A DNA stretch of 64,000 nt from the IMG/VR virus record IMGVR_UViG_3300009788_000095, positions 1-64,000 of that record. The stretch is one strand, 5' to 3'. This DNA comes from a virus. How positions within the stretch are numbered: the first letter of the stretch is position 1; every line of letters starts with the position of its first letter. Positions 44,016-51,791 of this stretch are shown piece by piece. A program made the translations under genes and the position numbers. The notes under the pieces were generated by a model that saw nothing but the letters and a program-made list of their open reading frames with translations, made no database searches and had not been told where the DNA came from.

Positions 44016-45061
44016 TATGTGTACTAATCATACCGACAGGGGTAGGTCTTGCAATAGGTGGAAATGCCGGTGACGCTAATCCAGTTGCTAAACTAATTGG
44101 GGCTTGTTGTGATAAGTTGATTCTTCACCCTAATGTAGTAAATGCCAGCGATATAAACGAAATGCCAGAAAATGCAGTGTATGTAGAGGGATCCATGCTT
44201 GATCGGTTTCTTAGGCAAGAAATTGAATTGAAAGAAGTCCTACGGAATAAGGTATTAGTCGTTGCTAACCTGCCTCTCAGGAGCGATACTATAAATGCTG
44301 TAAGTGCAGCCAGAGCTACTATAGGTCTGGAAGCTAGTGTCTTGGAGTTAAATACACCATTAGAAATGATTGCCGAGATGCATGAAGACGGACATGCTGG
44401 CGGCATAGTAAGAGGCTGGAAAGAATTAATTGAACAAGTTGCACCGTTTGATTTTGATGCCTTGGCGGTACACACTCCGATAACTGTACCAAGAGAGACT
44501 GGATTAAATTATTATAAAAAAGGAGGCGTAAACCCGTGGGGCGGAGTTGAGGCAATAGCAAGCAAACTTATAGCTAATGAACTAAACAAACCGGTTGCTC
44601 ATGCTCCTGTAGAAAGTTTTAATATAGATGACCAACAAGAAGTATATGATCTAGTAGTGGATCCTAGAATAGCTTCAGAGTCACTATCCAGTTGTTATTT
44701 ACATTGTGTACTTAAAGGGCTGCATAAGGCACCACGTATCAGTGATCATTGTCCGGGATATGGTAGACGTATAGCTGCTCAAGAAGTCGATTTTATGGTA
44801 TCACCTTTTGGTCTGTGGGGTCCTCCTCACGAAGCTTGTGCAGCATTAGATATACCTATTATATTTGTCAATGAAAATAAACCGGCTAAAGGACTCGCAA
44901 AAGAGATCCCGGAAGGCAAATATCCTAGAATATTTCAAGTTGAAAATTATATAGAGGCAGCCGGTCTAATTATGGCTCATGAAGCTGGAATTGATCCTTT
45001 ATCTGTCAGAAGACCATTAGCAAATACAATAATAATAAAGGAGGTACAGAATGAAAAGTAA
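44012..45061 (+). CDS. DUF3326 family protein
   Basis: A 349-residue protein matching DUF3326: PTGVGLAIGGNAGDANPVAK (residues about 9-28), LILHPNVVNASDINE, YVEGSMLDRFL, GGVNPWGGVEAIASKLIANE, VAHAPVESF, and a C-terminal FGLWGPPHEACAALDIPIIF. The family occurs in cyanobacteria, other bacteria and plant plastids and has no established activity. It is unusual in a phage. It is the third enzyme-like gene after SpeD-like and DHOD-like genes, suggesting a shared pathway. Confidence 0.8.
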   Translation: MICVLIIPTGVGLAIGGNAGDANPVAKLIGACCDKLILHPNVVNASDINEMPENAVYVEGSMLDRFLRQEIELKEVLRNKVLVVANLPLRSDTINAVSAARATIGLEASVLELNTPLEMIAEMHEDGHAGGIVRGWKELIEQVAPFDFDALAVHTPITVPRETGLNYYKKGGVNPWGGVEAIASKLIANELNKPVAHAPVESFNIDDQQEVYDLVVDPRIASESLSSCYLHCVLKGLHKAPRISDHCPGYGRRIAAQEVDFMVSPFGLWGPPHEACAALDIPIIFVNENKPAKGLAKEIPEGKYPRIFQVENYIEAAGLIMAHEAGIDPLSVRRPLANTIIIKEVQNEK

Positions 45062-45620
45062 AACAGTAAGTATAGTTAATCTATACTGTTTTTTAATCTT
45101 AGTGGTTGTTATTGCCGGTATTTGTTTTTTAATCTTAAACTGTAAAAAAGATAAGTCTGAAATAGAACTACTTTTAACAGATACTGAGACAAAAACAACT
45201 AAAAAGGCAACAAAAGAAAAACTAAAATGGCCTAAACATTATGACGGTGAAAATTGGTGGGAAGTTGAATACAAAGAACATATCAATGTACATCATCCCT
45301 TAGGTTATGTAATTATCACTAAAATCAAAAAAGAAAACATTTCTAAGGATGAAATAGAAACATGGACTATAGACTATGGTATTCAAAACTATGTAGAAGA
45401 AATACATTACAGTTTAAAGGCCACACACAATAATGGCGGATATGAAGAAGAAGATAATGTATTTTTACCGGATAATGAAAATTTTCGTAATGCCTTTAGG
45501 ACTGCGGAAGCTATACTCATAGCGTGGAAGTATAGTGGTAATAATCCCCTTAATACAGAAGATATAAAAAAAGCCGCAGTTAGGATGAAAGGAAGAAAGA
45601 CAGGATTAATGCGTAAGTAG
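45051..45620 (+). CDS. Membrane-anchored hypothetical protein, 189 aa
   Basis: One N-terminal transmembrane helix (IVNLYCFLILVVVIAGICFL) is followed by a Lys/Thr-rich linker and a soluble domain with WPKHYDGENWWEVEYKEHIN and NVFLPDNENFRNAFRTAEA. Not recognised. GGAGGTACAGA precedes the ATG. Confidence 0.6.
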   Translation: MKSKTVSIVNLYCFLILVVVIAGICFLILNCKKDKSEIELLLTDTETKTTKKATKEKLKWPKHYDGENWWEVEYKEHINVHHPLGYVIITKIKKENISKDEIETWTIDYGIQNYVEEIHYSLKATHNNGGYEEEDNVFLPDNENFRNAFRTAEAILIAWKYSGNNPLNTEDIKKAAVRMKGRKTGLMRK

Positions 45621-45665
45621 TTTGATTAAACTAAACCTTTCATATTATAAGAGAGATTTGGACAA

Positions 45666-45773
45666 ATGGGTTTAATTCTTATAGTTGGACTTGTATTAAA
45701 TTTACTAATAATAGGCACATTAATTAAATTAGCTCTAAAGCTAAGTAATAATAAAAAAGAAAGGAGATTTTAA
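45666..45773 (+). CDS. Small membrane protein, 35 aa
   Basis: Encodes MGLILIVGLVLNLLIIGTLI then KLALKLSNNKKERRF: one transmembrane helix with a positive C-terminal tail. The ribosome site of the next gene (AAAGGAG) overlaps its end. Confidence 0.5.
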   Translation: MGLILIVGLVLNLLIIGTLIKLALKLSNNKKERRF

Positions 45774-45775
45774 AA

Positions 45776-45889
45776 ATGTATCTTTTGTTAATTATTACTA
45801 TATTAGCTGTTTTTCTTTGTGTATCTATTTATAAAGACTATAGGAGAAGTAACCCTAAGACTACTGTTAAATTTAAAAGGAAAAAATGA
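45776..45889 (+). CDS. Small membrane protein, 37 aa
   Basis: Encodes MYLLLIITILAVFLCVSIYK then DYRRSNPKTTVKFKRKK: one transmembrane helix and a strongly basic tail. AAAGGAGATTTTAAAA precedes the ATG; the stop overlaps the J-domain gene as ATGA. Confidence 0.55.
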   Translation: MYLLLIITILAVFLCVSIYKDYRRSNPKTTVKFKRKK

Positions 45890-46275
45890 ACTTACAACAA
45901 GCTTTAATTATATTTAAATTAAATCTAGAGCTATACTTTAAAGGTACAAAGTCTCCGAGCGAAGTAAATCTAAAATTAAAAAAGTTTAAAGAAGACGTTA
46001 AACAAACTTATAAACATCTGGCTCTTGCTGTGCATCCGGATATACATCCACAACTAGGGTCTGAAAGATTCAGAAAATTAACAGAAGCAAAAAAAGTGTT
46101 ACTAGAATTACATATTACAGAAAGAGTAAATGAACCAACAATAACTGTCAGTAATATTTTTAATAATAGTTTTACACGTACAGAAGGCGCACATAGTGAA
46201 AGACATGCTAGTTGGTATACCGACTACTCTGATATTATTGATAGTTTTAAATGGTACGGCACTACATATAAATAA
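45886..46275 (+). CDS. J-domain (DnaJ-like) protein
   Basis: A 129-residue protein with a J domain in residues about 35-75: KEDVKQTYKHLALAVHPDIH, in which H50-P-D52 is the signature that stimulates Hsp70 ATPase, then RFRKLTEAKKVLLEL. The C-terminal 50 residues are unstructured. It probably recruits host DnaK for a phage step. It ends the rightward block; a promoter and candidate small RNA follow. Confidence 0.75.
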   Translation: MNLQQALIIFKLNLELYFKGTKSPSEVNLKLKKFKEDVKQTYKHLALAVHPDIHPQLGSERFRKLTEAKKVLLELHITERVNEPTITVSNIFNNSFTRTEGAHSERHASWYTDYSDIIDSFKWYGTTYK

Positions 46276-46286
46276 ATTGCATAGTG

Positions 46287-46315
46287 TTGCGTTATAGTGC
46301 TTTATAGGGTATAAT
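46287..46315 (+). promoter_or_regulatory. Rightward promoter for a candidate small RNA
   Basis: TTGCGT (46287-46292) and TATAAT (46310-46315) lie 17 bases apart, just after the J-domain gene. No rightward gene follows; the next feature is a hairpin-rich stretch ending in a terminator. Confidence 0.65.
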
Positions 46316-46321
46316 ATATAG

Positions 46322-46440
46322 TATAGGAACCTACAGTCGTAGGTTTCTTCGCTTGTTTCCAGTCAGAGAATCTTTCCTCCCTGACAATGGTAAACTCAAG
46401 TATCCCACATAAGGCCGATTGTCCCCATCGGCCTTTCCTT
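46322..46440 (+). ncRNA. Candidate small regulatory RNA, about 120 nt
   Basis: It starts about seven bases past the -10 box. AACCTAC/GTAGGTT forms a 5' hairpin (46328-46345), a TCAG/CTGA stem may follow, and the 3' end is AAGGCCGAT/ATCGGCCTT (46411-46435) plus TTCCTTTTTT, a strong intrinsic terminator. No ORF of note lies within. Genes on the far side are leftward, so the transcript is not a leader. Confidence 0.5.
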
Positions 46441-46442
46441 TT
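46411..46442 (+). terminator. Intrinsic terminator of the rightward block
   Basis: A perfect 9-bp stem (AAGGCCGAT/ATCGGCCTT) with a 7-base loop is followed by a T-rich tract. It would stop both the candidate small RNA and read-through from the J-domain gene. On the other strand no T-run follows. Confidence 0.8.
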
Positions 46443-46736
46443 TTAATAAATATTGTTTCTGTAATGTAAGTCTGTAGCCTGAGTAACAAAACTATAAATG
46501 TTTTTTAAAAGGTTAGCATCGTAGTAAGCATCTGGCTCTGGATGAAAACAAAACTGTCTAGAATCAGGGTGTCCACACCATCTCACTACACCAATTAAAT
46601 TCCTTTTAAGGGCTGTCAAGTAGCAACCCCATATAGGTGTTTCTCTATCTGCAGGACTTGAATGCTGCACAAACCTGATAATTTCATAATCAGTTTTCAA
46701 GCCTTCTGGTGGTAACTTTAATTCTTTCAACATCAT
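46443..46736 (-). CDS. Hypothetical protein, 97 aa
   Basis: Not recognised. HSSPADRETPIWGCYLTALK and VVRWCGHPDSRQFCFHPEPD suggest a compact Cys/His-rich fold. Its start overlaps the stop of the nuclease gene. Confidence 0.6.
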   Translation of the reverse strand: MMLKELKLPPEGLKTDYEIIRFVQHSSPADRETPIWGCYLTALKRNLIGVVRWCGHPDSRQFCFHPEPDAYYDANLLKNIYSFVTQATDLHYRNNIY

Positions 46737-47503
46737 TAGCGTACCTCTCTTTTTTTAATATCTTCTTTTAATAGTAATTCAACCTCTTTATCCATATTTT
46801 TAACTGGCATAATTATATAAGGTGAATTTTTTGGAAAATGAATTAAGCACCCATCATGTAATTGTATATTGAAGTTAGATTTCAGTATGTTTTTATAAAA
46901 CCCTAACTGAAGAGAATATTTATTAAACTCACAGTTATCAAAACCAGACAGTACCCCTAACATACTATCAAAACGGTTATCTCGTTTGATATTTTTATTT
47001 GTTTTCCAATCGACAATAAAATAAATGCCTGTTTCTTTATTTCTACATAAACAATCTATTGTTCCAGCAACGTTATACTCTTTATGAGCTACCATAAGTT
47101 CAGTCTCTAGGATATCAACCTTATTTTTAAATGGATCCAGGAATTTATGAAATTGACTTATTCTATACCTAATATCTGTTACAGGTAGTGTAATCTTACT
47201 ATATTTCAAAAATAGATTAATATAGTAGTGTAACTCTTTACCTATTACAATTGAATAATCTTTTTTTATAAGCCAGTTTTCTTTTATTTCGTCTGTGCTT
47301 ATTCCTTCTTCATCAGCTTTTATCTTAGCCCAGTAATCAGTTTTAAATTCAGGGGTATATTTATTTAGTATATCACTAACAGCCTCGTATTGGTTTTCTC
47401 GTACATAGTAAGTATGCGTATCTGGAAGAAAATTAATATGTGGGTTTTTAAAATTCAATGTTTCCTTTTCCTTAGTATCATTGTATAATACAGGCACTTC
47501 CAT
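46736..47503 (-). CDS. PD-(D/E)XK nuclease (RecB/Cas4-like)
   Basis: A 255-residue protein with the RecB-type nuclease core: GKELHYYIN with H92, ETELMVAHKEYNVAGTIDCL (E133-E135 to D150), YFIVDWKTNK (D165-W-K167), and YSLQLGFYKNIL as the helical QxxxY element. These residues form the metal site of PD-(D/E)XK exonucleases, including the phage recombination nuclease class. No helicase domain is fused. It may process DNA ends in replication or recombination. Confidence 0.82.
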   Translation of the reverse strand: MEVPVLYNDTKEKETLNFKNPHINFLPDTHTYYVRENQYEAVSDILNKYTPEFKTDYWAKIKADEEGISTDEIKENWLIKKDYSIVIGKELHYYINLFLKYSKITLPVTDIRYRISQFHKFLDPFKNKVDILETELMVAHKEYNVAGTIDCLCRNKETGIYFIVDWKTNKNIKRDNRFDSMLGVLSGFDNCEFNKYSLQLGFYKNILKSNFNIQLHDGCLIHFPKNSPYIIMPVKNMDKEVELLLKEDIKKREVR

Positions 47504-47630
47504 ACTAGCCTACCACCACACAGCTCCTAGAGTCTAGCCCTTGCACCATACATGTCTCCGACTGCCGATAATGTCCGTATGCAAATGCCGTTTGACCTTT
47601 TGAAGCACAGGGAGGCCCGTATCGGCCTTT
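47504..47630. other. Intergenic segment with a rightward terminator
   Basis: No gene is visible in these 127 bases between two leftward genes. A rightward terminator lies at its right end, yet no rightward gene precedes it. TATAAT occurs on the plus strand at 47484-47489 without a good -35, so a plus-strand small RNA is possible but weakly supported. Confidence 0.35.
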
Positions 47631-47637
47631 TTATTTT
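47613..47637 (+). terminator. Rightward intrinsic terminator-like hairpin
   Basis: AGGCC/GGCCT with a 6-base loop is followed by TTTTTATTTT. It reads rightward in a leftward gene block, so it would serve an antisense or intergenic transcript. Confidence 0.55.
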
Positions 47638-47882
47638 AACAACTTCCTTTTGTTTTGTTGTTTAACTTTTTTAATACTTTTGTATACTGCACCATGCATT
47701 TTTTCACTATCCCATGCGACTTTATCTCCTAACTTAATCACATGTCCCATACAGGCATACATAGCTTTAAATAATGTTTCAAGTTCTTCTTTATGGTACC
47801 TAGCTATGCCAGAATTAACCATAATCTCTAACTGAGCCTGAGCTAGGTGTATAGCTTTAGGGTTATATATTCCATTAAGCAT
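47631..47882 (-). CDS. Hypothetical protein, 83 aa
   Basis: Not recognised. Helical N-terminus (YNPKAIHLAQAQLEIMVNSG) and a basic C-terminus (YKSIKKVKQQNKRKLLK). Overlaps the next gene by eight bases. Confidence 0.6.
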   Translation of the reverse strand: MLNGIYNPKAIHLAQAQLEIMVNSGIARYHKEELETLFKAMYACMGHVIKLGDKVAWDSEKMHGAVYKSIKKVKQQNKRKLLK

Positions 47883-48237
47883 GCGGAATGCCTTTGAATT
47901 TTCCCCAAATATTTTCCATCATTGCTTTAGCATGTACTATATATAACTTATCTTCAACTGAAAACATTAATGGGTTTTTAAGTAACTGACTATGTTCTTT
48001 ACTATAATGATTTTTCCAAAATTCCAAAATCTCGTTAACTTTTGACACTTTGTACTTTATGCTTTCCTTTACTATTATATGCCCTTTAAAAGTATCTAGT
48101 ATACCCCTTAGAACTCCTCCCCTTCCTTCTGCTTCAGCATATTTTGTATTATCTACTAAAGCATACTTATCAATGTCTTTTTTAACTTTATTATGTTGGG
48201 AGTAAAGATACTCTAAAAAAGCAGCCCATGTTTTCAT
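47875..48237 (-). CDS. Hypothetical helical protein, 120 aa
   Basis: Not recognised. Mostly amphipathic helices (MKTWAAFLEYLYSQHNKVKK; YIVHAKAMMENIWGKFKGIP). Lies between basic proteins near the transglycosylase gene, so a virion role is possible. Confidence 0.55.
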   Translation of the reverse strand: MKTWAAFLEYLYSQHNKVKKDIDKYALVDNTKYAEAEGRGGVLRGILDTFKGHIIVKESIKYKVSKVNEILEFWKNHYSKEHSQLLKNPLMFSVEDKLYIVHAKAMMENIWGKFKGIPHA

Positions 48238-48273
48238 TTTAACGGTTTTCTTCCTTTTTCTTTTCGTCTGATA

Positions 48274-48609
48274 TCACGAACTGTGTCCCTTTTTTTTTCT
48301 CTCAGGAGATTTTCTATTAAGATTTAATTTTAACTTCTTACGTCTTTTTTTGTTTGCTACACTATGTGCCAGTTTTTGAACACTTATACTCCTCCCTTTT
48401 TTAGTAAACTTAGCTACCTTTCTTTTTTTTCTTCTAATGTTACCTTTCCGTTTTACTAGTTGTTCTGCTATACTTAGTGTTTCATTTTTAGAAATTGTGC
48501 CCTTTTTCTCAACTAGCTTTTCTGTAGCGGACTTTTGCTGATCTTCTTTTTTCTCAACTAACTTTTCTACTGTAGACTTTTGTTTGTCTTCTTTTTTCTT
48601 AAAAAACAT
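48274..48609 (-). CDS. Very basic repeat protein, 111 aa
   Basis: The N-terminal 45 residues contain two near-identical repeats (KSTVEKLVEKKEDQ and KSATEKLVEKKGTI), the rest is Lys/Arg-rich (RRKKRKVAKFTKKGRS, KKRRKKLKLNLNRK). It resembles small DNA- or RNA-binding or internal virion proteins. It lies next to the transglycosylase gene. Confidence 0.6.
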   Translation of the reverse strand: MFFKKKEDKQKSTVEKLVEKKEDQQKSATEKLVEKKGTISKNETLSIAEQLVKRKGNIRRKKRKVAKFTKKGRSISVQKLAHSVANKKRRKKLKLNLNRKSPERKKKGHSS

Positions 48610-48616
48610 GTTTACC

Positions 48617-49969
48617 TCATTTTATATTTATTATAGGGGATTTAGGTTTATCGTTAAATGTTTGAAGTTTAGGTTTATTGTTAATAGGTTTTTTAGGTAT
48701 ATGTTTACTTTTATTACGGATATATACTATAACCTTTATAATAGCAAAGGTGGGTGCGAATGATGCAAGTAAAAGGATAGTTACTACCATTATTAAATAT
48801 ATGGTGATAGCTATTTTACGTTTTTTTTCTTCTTTCTCTTTTCGTAAATCCTGTGCAAGTCCTTTAAAAAGCGCTTTAGTCATTGGCCATAAATCATTAT
48901 AATCCCTGAATTTACCTTTTGTAGCTAAACCATAAATTCGACGATATTTTTCATCGGTATCTATAGCTTTCTTGGCTATATGTTTTAACTGTTTATCAAA
49001 CTTAGTTTCAAACTCTAATTTCATTTTTTCAATCTTATCAACATCATCCCTTAGTTGTTTTACATATTTCCAGGATTGAATGAAATTCCATTCCTGCTTA
49101 CTACATGCCCTTCGGTATTTTTCCAGATATGTTTTATCAATATTAACTTTAACACTAAACGTATTCCATTGTGATATATGAGCATTCCAGATATAGTAAT
49201 ACATAAATGGATTTCTTATATCTTCTTTAATAGTACCTACATTAAATTTAAAATACCTTGGAAGTTTAACCCCCTTTTTATAATATGGATCTATACGTCT
49301 TATACCCCAGTGACTAGCAGTAATGTATATAGGTATATCATTTCTGTACTGACGTTTAAGGCCCCACTGCAGCACACCTTCAACACGGGTAGCGTTTATA
49401 GGGTCTTCTAAATCTTTCGGACCTCGGTATACGATACCTAGCCGTTTTTGATAAGAGCGTGGAAGCCAGTCAAAGTATATTTTTGCTTGACCCACAGCAT
49501 CCTGGTGATGTTGGTACATACCAAAAGCAGATCCATTATCCCCTACACATTCCGGACCAAAGGATGTTTCTATACGCGCCTTTGCCATTAAGCTAAAGGT
49601 AGGTAAATCTAGTAAACGTGTAACTTCATATACTTCTTGTATGAAATCAGGTTTTTGGTATTTAGTTAATCCTTGATCGTTCGGTTCATTTTTCCTATGA
49701 TATTTTAAACCGTAACGGGCAATTATCTCTGAATAAAAAGTAGTGACTTTTATATACCGGTCATTTTCAGTAAGGATTTTTTCATCACGTTGGCGGTCTT
49801 TTATCCTGGTAAATGTATCTATTAGGACGCTTTGCTGTTTACGTCCGTCCTGCCAGATAATTATAGACCAGATTAATATTGAAACAGCAATAAAGAACCA
49901 CGGAGAGTGGTATGTTTTTCTTATAAACTTCTTTAAAAGAAATTTAAGATACGTTTTTAATTCAGTCAT
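48617..49969 (-). CDS. Membrane-spanning lytic transglycosylase-like protein
   Basis: A 450-residue protein with an N-terminal transmembrane helix (about residues 24-40), an SLT/lysozyme-like domain in which MAKARIETSFGPE supplies the candidate catalytic E134 and GSAFGMYQHH matches the conserved G-x-(F/M)Q-like loop, a charged helical part, and a second transmembrane helix near residue 400 (YLIMVVTILLLASFAPTFAI). It probably cleaves peptidoglycan during DNA entry or assembly. Free endolysin is unlikely because it is anchored. Confidence 0.7.
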   Translation of the reverse strand: MTELKTYLKFLLKKFIRKTYHSPWFFIAVSILIWSIIIWQDGRKQQSVLIDTFTRIKDRQRDEKILTENDRYIKVTTFYSEIIARYGLKYHRKNEPNDQGLTKYQKPDFIQEVYEVTRLLDLPTFSLMAKARIETSFGPECVGDNGSAFGMYQHHQDAVGQAKIYFDWLPRSYQKRLGIVYRGPKDLEDPINATRVEGVLQWGLKRQYRNDIPIYITASHWGIRRIDPYYKKGVKLPRYFKFNVGTIKEDIRNPFMYYYIWNAHISQWNTFSVKVNIDKTYLEKYRRACSKQEWNFIQSWKYVKQLRDDVDKIEKMKLEFETKFDKQLKHIAKKAIDTDEKYRRIYGLATKGKFRDYNDLWPMTKALFKGLAQDLRKEKEEKKRKIAITIYLIMVVTILLLASFAPTFAIIKVIVYIRNKSKHIPKKPINNKPKLQTFNDKPKSPIINIK

Positions 49970-49985
49970 TTATACCTTGTTTTTC

Positions 49986-50912
49986 CTATTGTTTAAGAAT
50001 ATTATACTTCCCTTTATACTTTACTAAGAAAGGAGAAAACATACCATATATCTCATGTATATCTTTTTTCATATCTTTAAGAGACTCTTCGTTTGGATTG
50101 ATATCTAAAAGAGGCTCAAGATACGATGTATACAGTTTTCTCGCTTCTCTATTAGCTTCCCTAGCAGCTAAACGCCCATCAAGCTCTTTTACTTTTTTCT
50201 CAATATCATTTGACTTTTTTATAACCTGATCTGACTCACCCCATTTATTTACCTGATCCACTTCTTTCTGACTGAGTACTACTACAGAGTTTTTACCAGC
50301 AGCTTCTCTAACTTTATCACGTAAAGATTTATCAGCTACATTTCCATTCTGCTCTTTATAGAACCAATCTTGAATCTCTTTTTGTCTTTCTACAGATAAT
50401 GTTTCAAATATATTAGCCATTGTAACAAAGTCTTTATTTTTATTTATTGCTCGCGCTATGTAATCCCGGGGAGATAATTCTGCTTCTGCCTTATTATCGT
50501 CCTTTTTACCTTTTCCTGTTTTCCAGGCACGCCTTTCTTGAAGATAAGGTATAATTTTCATTTTTAAGAAGGAGTCTACTTCTCGTCTTTCAGTATTATC
50601 AGCTAACATCCACTCAAGTTCATCATCTTCAGGAATATCAATCACACTACACAGAGTTTCTTCAAATCCTAATTCTTTTAACACCTTATACCTACGATGC
50701 CCTGATATAATATGTTTTGTTTTCCAGTTAATAACAACTGGATTTTGAACCCCACGTACACGAATGTCTTCCTTAAGTTCATCTAATTCACTTTCTTCGT
50801 GAGCTGTACGCGGCTTAGTTGGAAAAAACTCTTCATTTTTTGGATGTATTACTATCTGGTCTAAGCTTATCTTAACAAACTTCATTTCCGAACCTAGTCC
50901 TAATTCCCGCAT
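49986..50912 (-). CDS. ParB/Sulfiredoxin-like N-terminal domain protein
   Basis: A 308-residue protein. The first 110 residues follow the ParB N-terminal (ParBc) pattern: ISLDQIVIHPKNEEF, LKEDIRVRGVQNPVVINWKT, then IISGHRRYKVLKELG with the CTP-binding-type GHRR box (71-74). A central helical part (RDYIARAINKNKDFVTMANI) could be the DNA-binding region and the rest is coiled coil. No ParA is adjacent. Roles in segregation or DNA modification are both possible. AAAGGAGGTATCT precedes the ATG. Confidence 0.75.
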   Translation of the reverse strand: MRELGLGSEMKFVKISLDQIVIHPKNEEFFPTKPRTAHEESELDELKEDIRVRGVQNPVVINWKTKHIISGHRRYKVLKELGFEETLCSVIDIPEDDELEWMLADNTERREVDSFLKMKIIPYLQERRAWKTGKGKKDDNKAEAELSPRDYIARAINKNKDFVTMANIFETLSVERQKEIQDWFYKEQNGNVADKSLRDKVREAAGKNSVVVLSQKEVDQVNKWGESDQVIKKSNDIEKKVKELDGRLAAREANREARKLYTSYLEPLLDINPNEESLKDMKKDIHEIYGMFSPFLVKYKGKYNILKQ

Positions 50913-50987
50913 AGATACCTCCTTTATTTATGTAACTAGTATGCGAATATGTATAGGTTTAGCATGCACTCTATACATAAGTGAAAA

Positions 50988-51233
50988 CTACTTTCTGTTA
51001 TCATCATCATCATCTTCTCTATAAAAATCTCCTTCATCATCATCATCATCATCTTCCTCATCTTCGTTGTAGAAATCTTCAAATTCATCCTCATCGTAAA
51101 AATTCTCTAACTCATCCTCTTCGTTTTCATCATATAAATAATCCTCTTCTTCTATGTTATTTATATCTTCCAGAGAAAGCTCTGTATCCTCCAGTATATC
51201 TTCAAAACCGTCAAAAGGTTTTTCTTCGTTCAT
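50988..51233 (-). CDS. Extremely acidic low-complexity protein, 81 aa
   Basis: About two thirds of residues are Asp or Glu, interrupted by Phe and Tyr (ENFYDEDEFEDFYNEDEEDD). The DNA is a string of GAT/GAA triplets. It could be a DNA mimic or an acidic chaperone for DNA-binding proteins. It follows the promoter at 51251-51278 and precedes the ParB-like gene. Confidence 0.6.
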   Translation of the reverse strand: MNEEKPFDGFEDILEDTELSLEDINNIEEEDYLYDENEEDELENFYDEDEFEDFYNEDEEDDDDDDEGDFYREDDDDDNRK

Positions 51234-51250
51234 ATTTTATCCTTAACAGT

Positions 51251-51278
51251 AGTATAACAAATATTAGATAAAAATCAA
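51251..51278 (-). promoter_or_regulatory. Leftward sigma70-like promoter
   Basis: Read leftward, TTGATT (51278-51273) and TATACT (51256-51251) are 16 bases apart. The start would lie about 15 bases before the acidic protein gene, serving the 46.4-51.2 kb block. Confidence 0.55.
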
Positions 51279-51559
51279 GCCTTAAGTTTTTTCTTTATTT
51301 CAAAATACTCCTCTAACTGAATTGAGGTATGATTAATTTCAGATAACTGAGCTATATGATACCTTTTAATTAATTTTATTACACTCCTAATCTGCTTTAT
51401 TTCTTTTCGTTGAAATGTATTTAGGGCATCTGCTATTTCAAGAAACTCTCTCAAGTTTGTAACTATATCTGTAAATATTTTATCTACGGATAATGCTTTA
51501 AATTTTAAGTTCGCTTTTTCTCTTTTAATTAGCTCTTTATCATCAATGTCATGTTTCAT
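51275..51559 (-). CDS. Hypothetical helical protein, 94 aa
   Basis: Not recognised. Charged helices throughout (RKEIKQIRSVIKLIKRYHIA). GGAGTATAACACT precedes the ATG. The promoter for the following block overlaps its 3' end. Confidence 0.55.
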   Translation of the reverse strand: MKHDIDDKELIKREKANLKFKALSVDKIFTDIVTNLREFLEIADALNTFQRKEIKQIRSVIKLIKRYHIAQLSEINHTSIQLEEYFEIKKKLKA

Positions 51560-51563
51560 AGTG

Positions 51564-51701
51564 TTATACTCCTTTTTTACTCAGTTTTTCTTTACTGTCT
51601 TTAGTGTATAGCTTCCCTATGAACCCGACAAATGGTTGGAGTAAGATACACACAAGTATAGGTATGATGATAAAAGGTAAATAGACTTTTTGATATTTCA
51701 T
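51564..51701 (-). CDS. Small membrane protein, 45 aa
   Basis: The chosen start MKYQKVYLPFIIIP follows AGAGAG; ATGs further upstream are possible. One transmembrane helix (LPFIIIPILVCILLQPFVGF) and a basic C-terminal tail. It diverges from the gene at 51792. Confidence 0.5.
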   Translation of the reverse strand: MKYQKVYLPFIIIPILVCILLQPFVGFIGKLYTKDSKEKLSKKGV

Positions 51702-51756
51702 CTCTCTATTACTATATATCCTCATTTTGTAAAAAAAGTTAAGTACTTTTTTTTGG

Positions 51757-51785
51757 TTGAAAATAAATATAAATTTAAGTATAAT
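51757..51785 (+). promoter_or_regulatory. Rightward promoter, apparently for a leaderless mRNA
   Basis: TTGAAA (51757-51762) and TATAAT (51780-51785) are 17 bases apart. The expected start of transcription, six to seven bases after the -10 box, coincides with the ATG at 51792. Confidence 0.7.
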
Positions 51786-51791
51786 ATAGAT

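Noticed and set aside
46736-47503. CRISPR Cas4
   Set aside because: The nuclease core is RecB/Cas4-like, but no CRISPR array or other cas gene is present and the iron-sulfur cysteines of Cas4 are not seen.
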